Below, piece by piece: positions 44,620 to 53,577 of a DNA stretch of 64,000 nucleotides. Positions within the stretch are counted from its first letter, which is position 1. The number at the start of each line of letters is the position of its first letter. Location: assembly GCA_963677885.1 (NCBI GenBank), contig OY782500.1:2232001-2296000 (forward strand), written 5' to 3'. Origin of the DNA: UBA1351 sp963677885 (GTDB lineage Bacteria; Bacillota; Clostridia; Lachnospirales; Vallitaleaceae). The position numbers and the translations under genes were made by a program. The notes beneath the pieces were generated by a model. It was not told the DNA's origin and ran no database searches. It was given only the letters and a program-made list of their open reading frames with translations.

Positions 44620-44852
44620 AGAAACCTCTATACTTTTACCACAAATTTTCCAACCACATTATATCATTAACACCGCCACAAGGCTACTAAAAGGACCCTC
44701 AGATATATTATACATTGCGTCAGTAGGTTATAAAGACCCATGGATACATTATACGACAAGTCTATAAATTTTGATAAATTGGATTTTTTTAGTATTGAAG
44801 AGCATTCATTCGTATTTTATGTCACTTTTTTTTATGCTTACTTGTCCCGCAG

Positions 44853-44922
44853 AAATGTAGAGGGAACCCTTCCTGTCCGGCTTCACGAAGTGCGCAAGGA
44901 CAGGGAGGTTCACTCTACATTT
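44853..44922. repeat. Long near-perfect inverted repeat (about 25-bp arms)
   Basis: The left arm runs from AAATGTAGAG to TTCCTGTCC and the right arm from GGACAGGG to CTCTACATTT. They differ by one or two substitutions and one inserted base. The 19-nt centre GGCTTCACGAAGTGCGCAA contains a small CTTC/GAAG palindrome. No U-run follows on either strand, so it is not a simple terminator. It looks like a REP or miniature mobile element within the 368-bp gap between the decarboxylase and the GGDEF-HD-GYP gene. The rest of the gap shows only the decarboxylase -10 region and the terminator below. Confidence 0.8.
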
Positions 44923-44950
44923 CAACCGCCACAGTATACACAGCATAAAA

Positions 44951-44979
44951 AGCTGTGCACAATTAACTCATGCACAGCT
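44951..44979 (-). terminator. Terminator of the chemotaxis/signalling operon
   Basis: AGCTGTGCA pairs perfectly with TGCACAGCT around an 11-nt loop, followed on the minus strand by TTTTTATG. It lies just past the stop of the receiver-GGDEF-HD-GYP gene, closing the long operon. Confidence 0.88.
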
Positions 44980-44987
44980 CCACCGTC

Positions 44988-46448
44988 TTAAACTAATGTA
45001 TTAAAAAATATCTCCCGAGTATAATGATCCATATCACTGTTGAAGAATTCCAGAAATGCATCAACAACAATCGGGTCAAATTGACTGCCACTACATTCCT
45101 TAATCTCAGCTATGGCAGCCTTTGCTGAAATAGGTTCCTTATAGGTTGAGAAGCTGGTCATGGCATCAAAGGCATCGGCAACTGCAATAATCCTCGACAT
45201 CATAGGGATAGCTTCTTCCCGAAGGCCTTTGGGATAGCCTAATCCATCCCACCTCTCATGGTGGGCGTAGACCGCATTGGCGATTTCCATGGTATCTGTT
45301 GAGGTTGAGAGTATCTTAAAGCCAAGCTCAGGATGTTTCTTAATCTCCCGCCATTCCAGATCAGTCAGTTTGGTGGATTTTTGGAGAATCTCCTTGTCGA
45401 TGGCTATTTTGCCTATATCATGCATAAGACCTGCCAAGCGGAGTCTGCGCAGTTCAAATTCAGACAGCCCCATGTTCTCACCAACTTTTTCACAGAGAAC
45501 ACTGACTCGCTGGGAGTGCATTTCTTCTCTGGGTTCTGCTTGATGAAGGGTTTGGACCATGGTTTCAATCATATTGCTTCTGACGCTTCCTGCCTCAAGA
45601 ATTTTGTTGGAGTGAAGATGATTCTCTGCCTTTTGTATTAAGTACTTGGCTTTGATATAACCGGAAGTATGCAAGGCCCAACCGAAGCAGACAGAAAAAT
45701 TAAAGTGCTTTTCAAAATCAATTTCATCTCGAATTTCCTGGACGGTCGTCATGATTTCCTTTTCAGTGGACTTGTTAAGAACGATAATAAACTCATCGCT
45801 TCCCCACCGGGAAGTAGCCCTGATATCTATGTTCAGGTTTGATATTATATTACTAAGCTCACGGAGAACTGTGTCCCCACGCTCATGGCCGTAGGCATCG
45901 TTAATAATTTTAAGGCCGTTTACATCGAGCATAATCAGGGCCAGAGGGAATTTTCTTTCCTTGATCATAGCTTCCAGTTTTTCTTCAAAAACATGTCTGG
46001 TCAAAAACTTGGTCATAGGGTCATGGGTTCCTAGATAGGTTAGTTTTTCAGTCGTCACAAACATGTGAACGGCATTGCTTACCTTTAGGCGAAAGCCAAA
46101 CTGCATATCGTTATCTGAAAAAGGCTTCTCAAAATAATCATAGGCTCCAAGTGCCAGGGTTTTCTTAATGGTGGCACTCTCACCCACTGAAGAGCACACA
46201 ATAACCGGTATGTTTTTGGTTTCATCCTTGGATTTCAGGTCTTGAAGAATCGTAACCCCACTGACATCATCGAGTAGAAGATCAAGAACAATACATTTGA
46301 TCTGATGCTCCATAATCTGTTCCAAGTAGCCTTTACCAGTTGCGTTTTCAACGACGTTCAGGTTCATCCTGCTGCCTTCGATGACTTTCTTCATCAACAT
46401 TCGGTCAACAGATGAATCATCAATGATCAGTATGTTCAAGGTTTCCAT
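44988..46448 (-). CDS. Receiver-GGDEF(degenerate)-HD-GYP response regulator
   Basis: About 486 residues from the ATG after GGAGGTG. Residues 5-120 form a receiver (phosphorylation site about D56, KPF near 109). Residues 135-290 form a GGDEF domain with the motif changed to WGSDEF (215-220). Residues 310-470 form an HD-GYP phosphodiesterase with HDIGKIA and HHERWDGLGYPKG intact. I infer net cyclic di-GMP degradation controlled by phosphorylation, with the GGDEF part impaired or regulatory. It is the last gene of the signalling operon, two bases after the hybrid kinase stop, so that kinase is the natural donor. Confidence 0.92.
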   Translation of the reverse strand: METLNILIIDDSSVDRMLMKKVIEGSRMNLNVVENATGKGYLEQIMEHQIKCIVLDLLLDDVSGVTILQDLKSKDETKNIPVIVCSSVGESATIKKTLALGAYDYFEKPFSDNDMQFGFRLKVSNAVHMFVTTEKLTYLGTHDPMTKFLTRHVFEEKLEAMIKERKFPLALIMLDVNGLKIINDAYGHERGDTVLRELSNIISNLNIDIRATSRWGSDEFIIVLNKSTEKEIMTTVQEIRDEIDFEKHFNFSVCFGWALHTSGYIKAKYLIQKAENHLHSNKILEAGSVRSNMIETMVQTLHQAEPREEMHSQRVSVLCEKVGENMGLSEFELRRLRLAGLMHDIGKIAIDKEILQKSTKLTDLEWREIKKHPELGFKILSTSTDTMEIANAVYAHHERWDGLGYPKGLREEAIPMMSRIIAVADAFDAMTSFSTYKEPISAKAAIAEIKECSGSQFDPIVVDAFLEFFNSDMDHYTREIFFNTLV

Positions 46449-46449
46449 A

Positions 46450-49176
46450 TTACACCTCCACAACTAATAGAGGATCCTGCTTAAGCTTATTCAGTATCAG
46501 CTTGCATTTTTCAATATCCTCTGCTTTGACTAGCTCCTCAGCCTGTTCAAAATCCCTACGCATTCGGTCAAAACGCACAGCACCGGCTGCTCCTTTCATC
46601 TGATGAAGTTTTTTTGCCAGACCCTTGAAATCCTTGTTTTCCAATTGGTCTTCCAGGGCAACAAAGGCTTCTTTGGCTTGTTGTATGTATGTAATGATAA
46701 GGTCCATACAGGTATCGTAATCAAATTCAATTTTTTTCATTAAGGATTTTACCGTTAAATCCAGATATTCATCCACTTCTTTTTCCACACTCTCATCTTC
46801 CATCTGTTTCTTTTTACTGATTCCTAAAATTGCCATAATTACATTCAGGTCCACCGGTTTGGTCAAAAACTCATCCATACCGGACTCAAGGGCCCTTTTC
46901 CGGTCTTCATTGGAGGCGTAGGCGGTCATGGCAAAAATTGACCCTTTAAAGCCATTAGCCCGAATGGTTCTCGTTGCGTCAAAGCCGTTCATAACCGGCA
47001 TTTGACAGTCCATAAAAATAATCTCATAATTGTTGATTTTGCAAAGCTCAACTGCCTCTTTTCCATTTGAGGCTACGTCATGGCTGACACCATGTTTATC
47101 CAAGAACTTAACCATAAGTTTCTGGTTCACCAGGTTATCTTCAACAACCAAAATCCTGCCTCTCAGTTGGTTCATAGCATTACTTTGTTCTGGCGCAAGA
47201 AGGTCTTCCTCTTTCTCTTCTTCTGCAATATCATAGGTATATGAAAATCTGAATATAGACCCTCTGTTTTCAACACTGTCAACTTCAATAATCCCGCCAT
47301 AATGATCCACAATTTCCTTACAGATTGTTAAGCCAAGACCGGTACCACCAAATTCTCTGGTAATGGAAGCGTCTGCCTGATAAAAAGGAGTAAACAGGTA
47401 TTGTCTCACTTCTTCCTTAATACCTATTCCTGAATCCTTGATTTCAGTCAGAAGTTTTAACTTGCTGCCGTTGACAAAAGCTTTCACATTCACTTTAATG
47501 TAACCTTTTTCTGTGAACTTTATAGCATTACTAATAAGGTTGGTAAAAAGCTGGGTCAGTTTGACAGGGTCTCCATTAACCCTAACATCCATAATACCCT
47601 CATAGGTGTCTGTAAATTCTATGTTTGTATCATAGTTAATTAAAGCCTTAAAAGGCACAATGCTGTCTTCAATAACCTTACCAAGATTAAAGGTTACTTC
47701 TTCAAAGACCATTTTTCCCGATTCATACTTGGCCAAATCCAGTATTTCATTAATCAGATTAAGAAGGGTTTTAGAGGAGTTCTTGATGATACCGATAATC
47801 TCCTCCTGGGACTCGTTCATCGGCTCAAGTTCCAACATTTGGATAAAGCCGATAATTCCGTTTAATGGTGTCCGCATTTCATGACTCATAACCGAGAGGA
47901 ACTTGGACTTGGCATTGTTTGCTTCCTCTGCTTCTTTGACACTGGATTTGAGAACAGTATTTAGGAATTCCAGCTCCTCCGTTCTGTCCTGGACCTGTTT
48001 ATCCAAGTTCATATACATATGCTGAAGTTCTTTTTCTGTACTTTCTCTTTCCTTGATTTCACTTTTCAGTTGGTCATTAGCCTCTTCCAATTCTCTGGTC
48101 CGCTCAAAGACCTGCTTTTCCAGTTCCTCATTCATGGAAAGAATCTTATTCTCTCTCTCGATGACTACAGTGTATAAATCTTCAAAACCTCGATATAATT
48201 CAACGAATTCTTTAAAGGAGAAGACTTCCATAATATCTTCTTCTTTGATCTGTCCATCCATATGACCTTTGGCTTTTTCAATGAGTTTATCAATCTGACT
48301 GGATATCTCATGACTATAATGGGATAAGCTGTACAATCCAAATGCTGCAAGGAGAATAAAGGTTACTATAAGGACTAAAGCTCCTTTGGCCAGGTTCGTA
48401 TAGAGGGGACTTGAGTCAAACTCAAAGGCAATATAGATATTGAGGGATTCAATTTTTTTGAAGCCTGCATTCATCTCATGAATATATCCGCTGGTCTCAC
48501 TGGACATCCTTAGTATGTCATAGTTCTCATAAACTTCGCCAAAAAGGTTTTCACCATCTACCTTTTTCACAATGTACTTGCCTTCTTTATCCAGAATATG
48601 TATGGCTTTTATACCTGAGTAATACTTCTCGCTGTCAAAATACTCGGCTATTCTGTTAAGATTCACCCGGGCAATGAGGTAATAGGAATCCGTGCGCTGG
48701 GTAATGGTTAAAGTCGGTGAATCCGTTACATCAGAAACATAGACAGGACTTATGTGAATTTGACCAATTTCAGCCTCTCCGAAAAAGCTCTCATCGCTAA
48801 GATCCATACCAATAAAGGTATCCTCCCCCGTATCCGTATTGACAACCAAACCCTGGTTATCAACAACCTGAATCTCCTCAAAATAATCATAGGCAGTCTT
48901 CAGGGTACTTAGATAGGCTGAAACCTGTGGTGAATGCAGGTCTTCATCACTGACTATTAAATTGTCGACTTCCTCAAGAAACTGTAAGGGCAACACAATG
49001 GTCTCTTCTATCTGATCACTAACCAAACACATTATTGACCGATGATTCATTTCCCACTCTTTTCCTATTGTTGTCCTTATCTGCAGGATAACAACCAGGC
49101 AAACAGCAAAAGTGGCAAGCAGTATTGTGATACTTACTTGTGCGACCCTGTCTCTTAGTTTAACCATTTTCTTCAC
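46450..49176 (-). CDS. Hybrid sensor histidine kinase with receiver and Hpt domains
   Basis: A 908-residue membrane kinase. TM1 (about 13-35), a Cache-like outer domain (40-265), TM2 (268-290) and a long coiled coil (330-430) precede HisKA with MSHEMRTPLNG, HATPase with GTGLGL, a receiver (about 675-790, DCQMPVMNG) and a C-terminal Hpt with HQMKGAAGA. This is a full phosphorelay in one chain. A GTG start overlapping the previous stop by 4 bp (GTGA) with GAGG upstream was kept; an ATG three codons later is possible. Its likely target is the receiver-GGDEF-HD-GYP protein encoded next. Confidence 0.93.
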   Translation of the reverse strand: MKKMVKLRDRVAQVSITILLATFAVCLVVILQIRTTIGKEWEMNHRSIMCLVSDQIEETIVLPLQFLEEVDNLIVSDEDLHSPQVSAYLSTLKTAYDYFEEIQVVDNQGLVVNTDTGEDTFIGMDLSDESFFGEAEIGQIHISPVYVSDVTDSPTLTITQRTDSYYLIARVNLNRIAEYFDSEKYYSGIKAIHILDKEGKYIVKKVDGENLFGEVYENYDILRMSSETSGYIHEMNAGFKKIESLNIYIAFEFDSSPLYTNLAKGALVLIVTFILLAAFGLYSLSHYSHEISSQIDKLIEKAKGHMDGQIKEEDIMEVFSFKEFVELYRGFEDLYTVVIERENKILSMNEELEKQVFERTRELEEANDQLKSEIKERESTEKELQHMYMNLDKQVQDRTEELEFLNTVLKSSVKEAEEANNAKSKFLSVMSHEMRTPLNGIIGFIQMLELEPMNESQEEIIGIIKNSSKTLLNLINEILDLAKYESGKMVFEEVTFNLGKVIEDSIVPFKALINYDTNIEFTDTYEGIMDVRVNGDPVKLTQLFTNLISNAIKFTEKGYIKVNVKAFVNGSKLKLLTEIKDSGIGIKEEVRQYLFTPFYQADASITREFGGTGLGLTICKEIVDHYGGIIEVDSVENRGSIFRFSYTYDIAEEEKEEDLLAPEQSNAMNQLRGRILVVEDNLVNQKLMVKFLDKHGVSHDVASNGKEAVELCKINNYEIIFMDCQMPVMNGFDATRTIRANGFKGSIFAMTAYASNEDRKRALESGMDEFLTKPVDLNVIMAILGISKKKQMEDESVEKEVDEYLDLTVKSLMKKIEFDYDTCMDLIITYIQQAKEAFVALEDQLENKDFKGLAKKLHQMKGAAGAVRFDRMRRDFEQAEELVKAEDIEKCKLILNKLKQDPLLVVEV

Positions 49177-50279
49177 TTCAATACCTCATCTAAAAATTCT
49201 TTTGCACCGGAAATAGCTTGATCCAAATCATAATTCTGAATATGAAAGAGATAGTCATCTTGATCTTTTCCGATGGTCCTTAAAATTTTGTCTAATTTAT
49301 TGACAACTACAAAGCTGTCTTTATAACCTGTTTCCGGCAAGAGTACCAGAAAAGTTGAATGATCATATTTCGTATAGGCGTCTAAATCTCTTGTTTCCCT
49401 TCCCAGAACCTGAATAATTCTGTTTTCCAGAGATAAAGATATATCGGTCACTAAAAACTGAATCTTGAGAATACTGAAATATCTTCCATAGCGTTTGAAT
49501 CTAAGATACTCATATTCCACCTGGTTTCTGAAAACAGCAAAGCTGACTTCCTTTCCTACAAAGTCTTCATGAAACCTTTTGTTCTTTTGTTCTATCAGCT
49601 TTCGATTTTTCTTATTGACCGCTATCAGTTTCTTGTATTTTTTAATAATGTTCTTTAGGTCAATCTTTGGTAGGAGAATTTTCCAGTCTCCATCTTCCTG
49701 AATGACTTTTCGAATAAAATAATCTTCTTCCAGTCGATTAATCAAATGATTAACTTCTTTAATTTTTACCCGGACCTGGACCAGCTGACTTTCATAGAAA
49801 TCGTCGTAGCCAAAACTTTCAACCACCGTGTCAAAATCCATCAACTCATGAACTTCTCCAATCAGTTCCTGCCAATGTCTAAAATCCTTTTTATAGATAA
49901 TTTTTTGGTTCAGATTTGACAGCATATCATAAGCGCTGTCATATTCCTTATTACGAATAAAAAACAAGTATTCATCAACGCATGATATGGCAGGTTTAAA
50001 GGTAAGGTCATAGGGTTTGTTACCATTAAAAGTTTTGATTTCAGGATTAAAACTTAAAAGGTGTTTTCTCCATTGCTGATTATAGACATTTCTTTTGTCG
50101 GTATCACCAAGAACTGCATAGGCTTCCTGGATTTGATGAAAGGTTTGTTTTGCTCCACCATTATCCGGATGAAACTTCTTTGACAGTTGCTTAAAAGCAG
50201 ACCGGATTATATCCTGGTCAGCCATCATATGCACTTGAAGAATCCTGTAATAATCTTTAAATGTCTCCCTTTGTTCCAT
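49173..50279 (-). CDS. J-domain protein with C-terminal degenerate GGDEF-like domain
   Basis: A 368-residue cytoplasmic protein. Residues 8-68 form a J-domain with the Hsp70-activating HPD at 37-39. Residues 100-205 look like an NTF2/SnoaL-type fold (DEYLFFIRNKEYDSAYDML, DGDWKILLP). A basic helix (210-240) joins a domain from about 252 that follows a GGDEF pattern: FKRYGRYFSILKIQF, then TRDLDAYTKYDHSTFLVLLPETG, where YDHSTF (305-310) stands in place of GGDEF. It should be catalytically dead. The GGDEF assignment is by pattern only. It sits between a receiver gene and the hybrid kinase gene. Confidence 0.75.
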   Translation of the reverse strand: MEQRETFKDYYRILQVHMMADQDIIRSAFKQLSKKFHPDNGGAKQTFHQIQEAYAVLGDTDKRNVYNQQWRKHLLSFNPEIKTFNGNKPYDLTFKPAISCVDEYLFFIRNKEYDSAYDMLSNLNQKIIYKKDFRHWQELIGEVHELMDFDTVVESFGYDDFYESQLVQVRVKIKEVNHLINRLEEDYFIRKVIQEDGDWKILLPKIDLKNIIKKYKKLIAVNKKNRKLIEQKNKRFHEDFVGKEVSFAVFRNQVEYEYLRFKRYGRYFSILKIQFLVTDISLSLENRIIQVLGRETRDLDAYTKYDHSTFLVLLPETGYKDSFVVVNKLDKILRTIGKDQDDYLFHIQNYDLDQAISGAKEFLDEVLK

Positions 50280-50297
50280 AGATAAGTCCTTGTTTTC

Positions 50298-50693
50298 TTA
50301 TTTTTTTATGAGTTCCAGATTATCCATAACCTCGATAAGTTTATCAATATCCAATGGCTTGGTGGCGTAGGCATCTGCACCTTTTTCAAAGGAATCATCG
50401 ACAACTTCTGTTTCTGACAAAGCTGTAACCATAATGATTTTGGCTGGTTCAGATACATTGTATTGACTCTCAAGATCCCTGATGGTCTTCAAGACCTTTA
50501 CACCATCCACCTTGGGCATCATAATATCAAGACAAATAAGGTCATAGGGCTCACCATCTCTAGCTGACAGCATAAAGGCATCAATAGCTTCCAACCCATT
50601 TACAACCATATCACAATCACCGTATTCTTCCAATACCTTCCACAAAAACTTTCTGCTAACCATATCATCTTCCGCAATTAGTATTTTTAACAT
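50298..50693 (-). CDS. Single-domain response regulator
   Basis: A 131-residue receiver from the ATG after AAGGAGG. The acid pair is EDD at 8-10, the phosphoacceptor is D56 in ICLDIMMPKVDG, Thr lies in VTAL and the lysine in TKPLD. No output domain, so it works by protein contact or as a phosphate carrier. It is a close paralogue of the receiver at 61793-62185 and lies directly after the PAS hybrid kinase gene. Confidence 0.94.
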   Translation of the reverse strand: MLKILIAEDDMVSRKFLWKVLEEYGDCDMVVNGLEAIDAFMLSARDGEPYDLICLDIMMPKVDGVKVLKTIRDLESQYNVSEPAKIIMVTALSETEVVDDSFEKGADAYATKPLDIDKLIEVMDNLELIKK

Positions 50694-50746
50694 CTTACCT
50701 CCTTGATCAAAGGGCTTCTTGTCACTGGACATCCTGCCACTTATGT

Positions 50747-53074
50747 TTATATCGTCAGCTGAGCATATTGGTTTAACTTTTCCATCAGCTCGGGTATCCG
50801 CCTCATGGACTCTTTTCTGGCTTCCATCATAATCCTGAAAGCTACCAGTCTTAAATCATCATTTTTCATTTGAGCAAATCTGTCTGCAAGGGTTCCTGCA
50901 CTTTCTTCCATGGCCATCCAGTCTTCCTCTTCCATATTTTTATTAAGATCATGTATCAGACCACGGAGAGCTTCACTTTCATTTTCCTGTGGAGATGAAC
51001 GACCATGATCCATAAATTTACTAACGGTATCTGATAAATCTTTTAACTGAATAGGCTTGGTCAGGAATAGGTCAAAACCATGGTCCATTATTTTTTTCTT
51101 ATCCTCTGACAGTGCCAATGCAGTTAGGGCAACAATTGGTACAAGACGGCCTTTCTCAGTCCTTCTTATAAGATCTACCGCATCAATACCAGAAAGTACA
51201 GGCATCTGAATATCCATAATGATCAGACTATAATCAGGATTATTCGTAAATCGATTGACTCCTTCCATTCCATCTCCTGCAATATCCACTTCGTAACCAT
51301 CTAATGACAGTTGTTTGGAGATGACCTTTTGATTGATCATATCATCTTCAACCAGAAGAATTCGATTTGAGCCGTCGCCATTGTTCCTTACCTGCTTGGG
51401 AGTTTCGGGAAGATCTTTATCATATTTACCAAGAATTTGGTCTACTTTCGTTTCCACTAGTGGTTTAGAATCATCTTTTACATCCTGTTCTTCCCTCAGG
51501 GGAATGACAAAATAGAAATCACTGCCTTGACCTACACTGGATTTATAGTCGAGGCTGCCTCCCAGTTTTTCAATAATACTCAAGGATATGGCCAGGCCAA
51601 GACCTGTTCCACCTTCCTGCCTGGTATAGGAGCCATCAGCCTGTATAAAACTTTCGAAAAGGTTGCGGTTTTTAGCTTTATCAATACCTATTCCGGTATC
51701 CTTGACATGGACTTCCAGTTGATAGGATTGATCCTCTTGAAGTGCCAGGTGGTGACTGATACGAACACTACCCTGGTCTGTAAATTTGATGGCATTTCCC
51801 AAAAGATTAATGAGTACTTGTTTTAAGCGGATCATATCACTGTTAAAAATATCAATGGCTTCTTCCCAGGGATCCACTATTAACTGAAGTCCCTTCTGCC
51901 TGCTTTTAAGTTCATATTCCTTCAAAAGACTTCCGAGAAGTTTGGACATACTGAAATTCCTGTATTTGAGTTCAAACCGACCGGCTTCAATCTTGGATAT
52001 ATCAAGTACGCTGTTAATGATATGAAGTAGACTCAGGGAAGACTCTTTGGCTGTATCCAGGTTAGTCCTAAGTTCCTTATCCTTAAGACTTCTTCGGGTT
52101 AAATCAATCATCCCAATAATACCATTAAGGGGGGTCCGGATTTCATGACTCATATTGGATAAAAATTCACTTTTCAAGCGGTTGGCTGTCTCAGCCTCTT
52201 CTTTTGCAAGCTTGATGGAGGTTTCATACATAACCTGTTTGGTAATGTCCTGAAGGGTGATTAACATTTGCTTTTGTCCGTTTCTGGATAGTTTGACAAA
52301 ACCCACCTGATAATCTTTATGAAAAACCTTATGATCAATATAGTGCCGGTAAGAGATTTTTTCTTCCAAAACGTCCTCAGGTCCATTAAAAACCTCCTGG
52401 ACCCTCTGATTGATTCGACAGCCATGACAATCAGGTCCATGACCACAGTCAACCCCTTCAGCACTTGCACATTTAAGTACATTCCCCAGGAGCTGGTGTT
52501 CTGCAATCTCGTTACCTAATTCAAGATCTACATCAAACTCCTTAACCAGGTAAGGATTAACTTGAACAACTTCCTTCTTTTCATTGATAACGACCAATCC
52601 AATAGGCATAGAGGCAACAATGGATTCATGGTTGATTCGCTGTTCCTTGTTTTCTATCTCCAACTGCCTTAATCTAGAGATATCCCTAAAAGATATAATG
52701 ACATGGGTCTGGTTGCCAACTGTCATGGGTGAAATACTGGCTGAAAGATAGCGTCTCTTGCCGTTAACATCAATGTAAGCCCCTTTTTCAAGACCTCTAG
52801 GCTGTCCTGTTTCCTGAACCTCCTTAATGAAGTCCCGAATCATCTCACCATGTTGGTCACTGATGACATCAAGTATATCCTCAATCGTATGGTGAATACA
52901 TTCCTGCCCTTGGACACCTACAATTTCACAGGCCTTTTTGTTAATGCACTGAATTTCAAAATTATGGTCCACCAAAATGACTCCGTCACCTAACTGCTGG
53001 AGAATCTCGAAATAGTCATAAAGCGATTGATTATTATGAAATTTTCTTTGATATCCCTTACGGTGTTTAAGCAT
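50747..53074 (-). CDS. PAS-PAS hybrid histidine kinase with cysteine cluster
   Basis: A 775-residue soluble kinase with no membrane helix. Two PAS domains (about 20-135 and 147-285) precede HisKA (H310 in SNMSHEIRTPLNG), HATPase (GGTGLGL) and a receiver (about 570-690, IMDIQMPVLSG). A helical tail of about 75 residues lacks a recognisable Hpt histidine. The second PAS domain carries C202, C210, C216 and C219 (C-x7-C-x5-C-x2-C) with H212 and H217, suggesting a bound metal or Fe-S cluster. Its likely partner is the single-domain receiver next to it. Confidence 0.92.
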   Translation of the reverse strand: MLKHRKGYQRKFHNNQSLYDYFEILQQLGDGVILVDHNFEIQCINKKACEIVGVQGQECIHHTIEDILDVISDQHGEMIRDFIKEVQETGQPRGLEKGAYIDVNGKRRYLSASISPMTVGNQTHVIISFRDISRLRQLEIENKEQRINHESIVASMPIGLVVINEKKEVVQVNPYLVKEFDVDLELGNEIAEHQLLGNVLKCASAEGVDCGHGPDCHGCRINQRVQEVFNGPEDVLEEKISYRHYIDHKVFHKDYQVGFVKLSRNGQKQMLITLQDITKQVMYETSIKLAKEEAETANRLKSEFLSNMSHEIRTPLNGIIGMIDLTRRSLKDKELRTNLDTAKESSLSLLHIINSVLDISKIEAGRFELKYRNFSMSKLLGSLLKEYELKSRQKGLQLIVDPWEEAIDIFNSDMIRLKQVLINLLGNAIKFTDQGSVRISHHLALQEDQSYQLEVHVKDTGIGIDKAKNRNLFESFIQADGSYTRQEGGTGLGLAISLSIIEKLGGSLDYKSSVGQGSDFYFVIPLREEQDVKDDSKPLVETKVDQILGKYDKDLPETPKQVRNNGDGSNRILLVEDDMINQKVISKQLSLDGYEVDIAGDGMEGVNRFTNNPDYSLIIMDIQMPVLSGIDAVDLIRRTEKGRLVPIVALTALALSEDKKKIMDHGFDLFLTKPIQLKDLSDTVSKFMDHGRSSPQENESEALRGLIHDLNKNMEEEDWMAMEESAGTLADRFAQMKNDDLRLVAFRIMMEARKESMRRIPELMEKLNQYAQLTI

Positions 53075-53084
53075 TGGTTTTCCC

Positions 53085-53561
53085 CTATAAAATCATTTTT
53101 TGCTGCTTTATATCAAGACTTCCGGTCTCCACATCCACTGTTACGGTTCTGGAAACCTGACCTCCGACGATTTCTTGTTCAGGAACAATATTGTACTGTC
53201 TGAGTTTATTTCTTATATAGGCCACATTTCTAATACCAACCTTGAATACATCCTGGGGGTCCCTGGCCTCTGCTCCTCCAACAAGATATACCTTTAAATC
53301 CCTGGTCTGCTCCCTGGTTTCCCTGTTAAAAAAGTTAATTAAACCTGGAATAATGTTCTCAGCAAAGTAAGCCGGCCTTAAATTACTGTCTTCAGGCTTC
53401 TTTATTTGCGAAGCTTTTGGAAGAACAATATGAGCCATTGCAGTATACTTGGTTTTAGGCGAATGGATGATGAGGGCCACACAAGACCCTAAAGCATGGG
53501 TTACAATGCTTTCTTCTGGATTATCTGTAATGACATATTCTCCTATTCCGACAATGTACAT
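53085..53561 (-). CDS. cheD: Chemoreceptor glutamine deamidase CheD
   Basis: CheD deamidates glutamines of chemoreceptors and in Bacillus and Thermotoga also tunes adaptation with CheC. The catalytic triad falls at T21, C27 (in GSCV) and H44 (in AMAHIVLP), the same numbers as in Thermotoga maritima CheD. At 158 residues it is full length. CheC, its usual partner, is not in this window. Confidence 0.96.
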   Translation of the reverse strand: MYIVGIGEYVITDNPEESIVTHALGSCVALIIHSPKTKYTAMAHIVLPKASQIKKPEDSNLRPAYFAENIIPGLINFFNRETREQTRDLKVYLVGGAEARDPQDVFKVGIRNVAYIRNKLRQYNIVPEQEIVGGQVSRTVTVDVETGSLDIKQQKMIL

Positions 53562-53577
53562 CCAATCACCTTCCTCA

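Noticed and set aside
44740..44991. 83-codon plus-strand frame between the decarboxylase and HD-GYP genes
   Set aside because: It runs through the hairpin element and the operon terminator, and shows no ribosome-binding site or recognisable domain.
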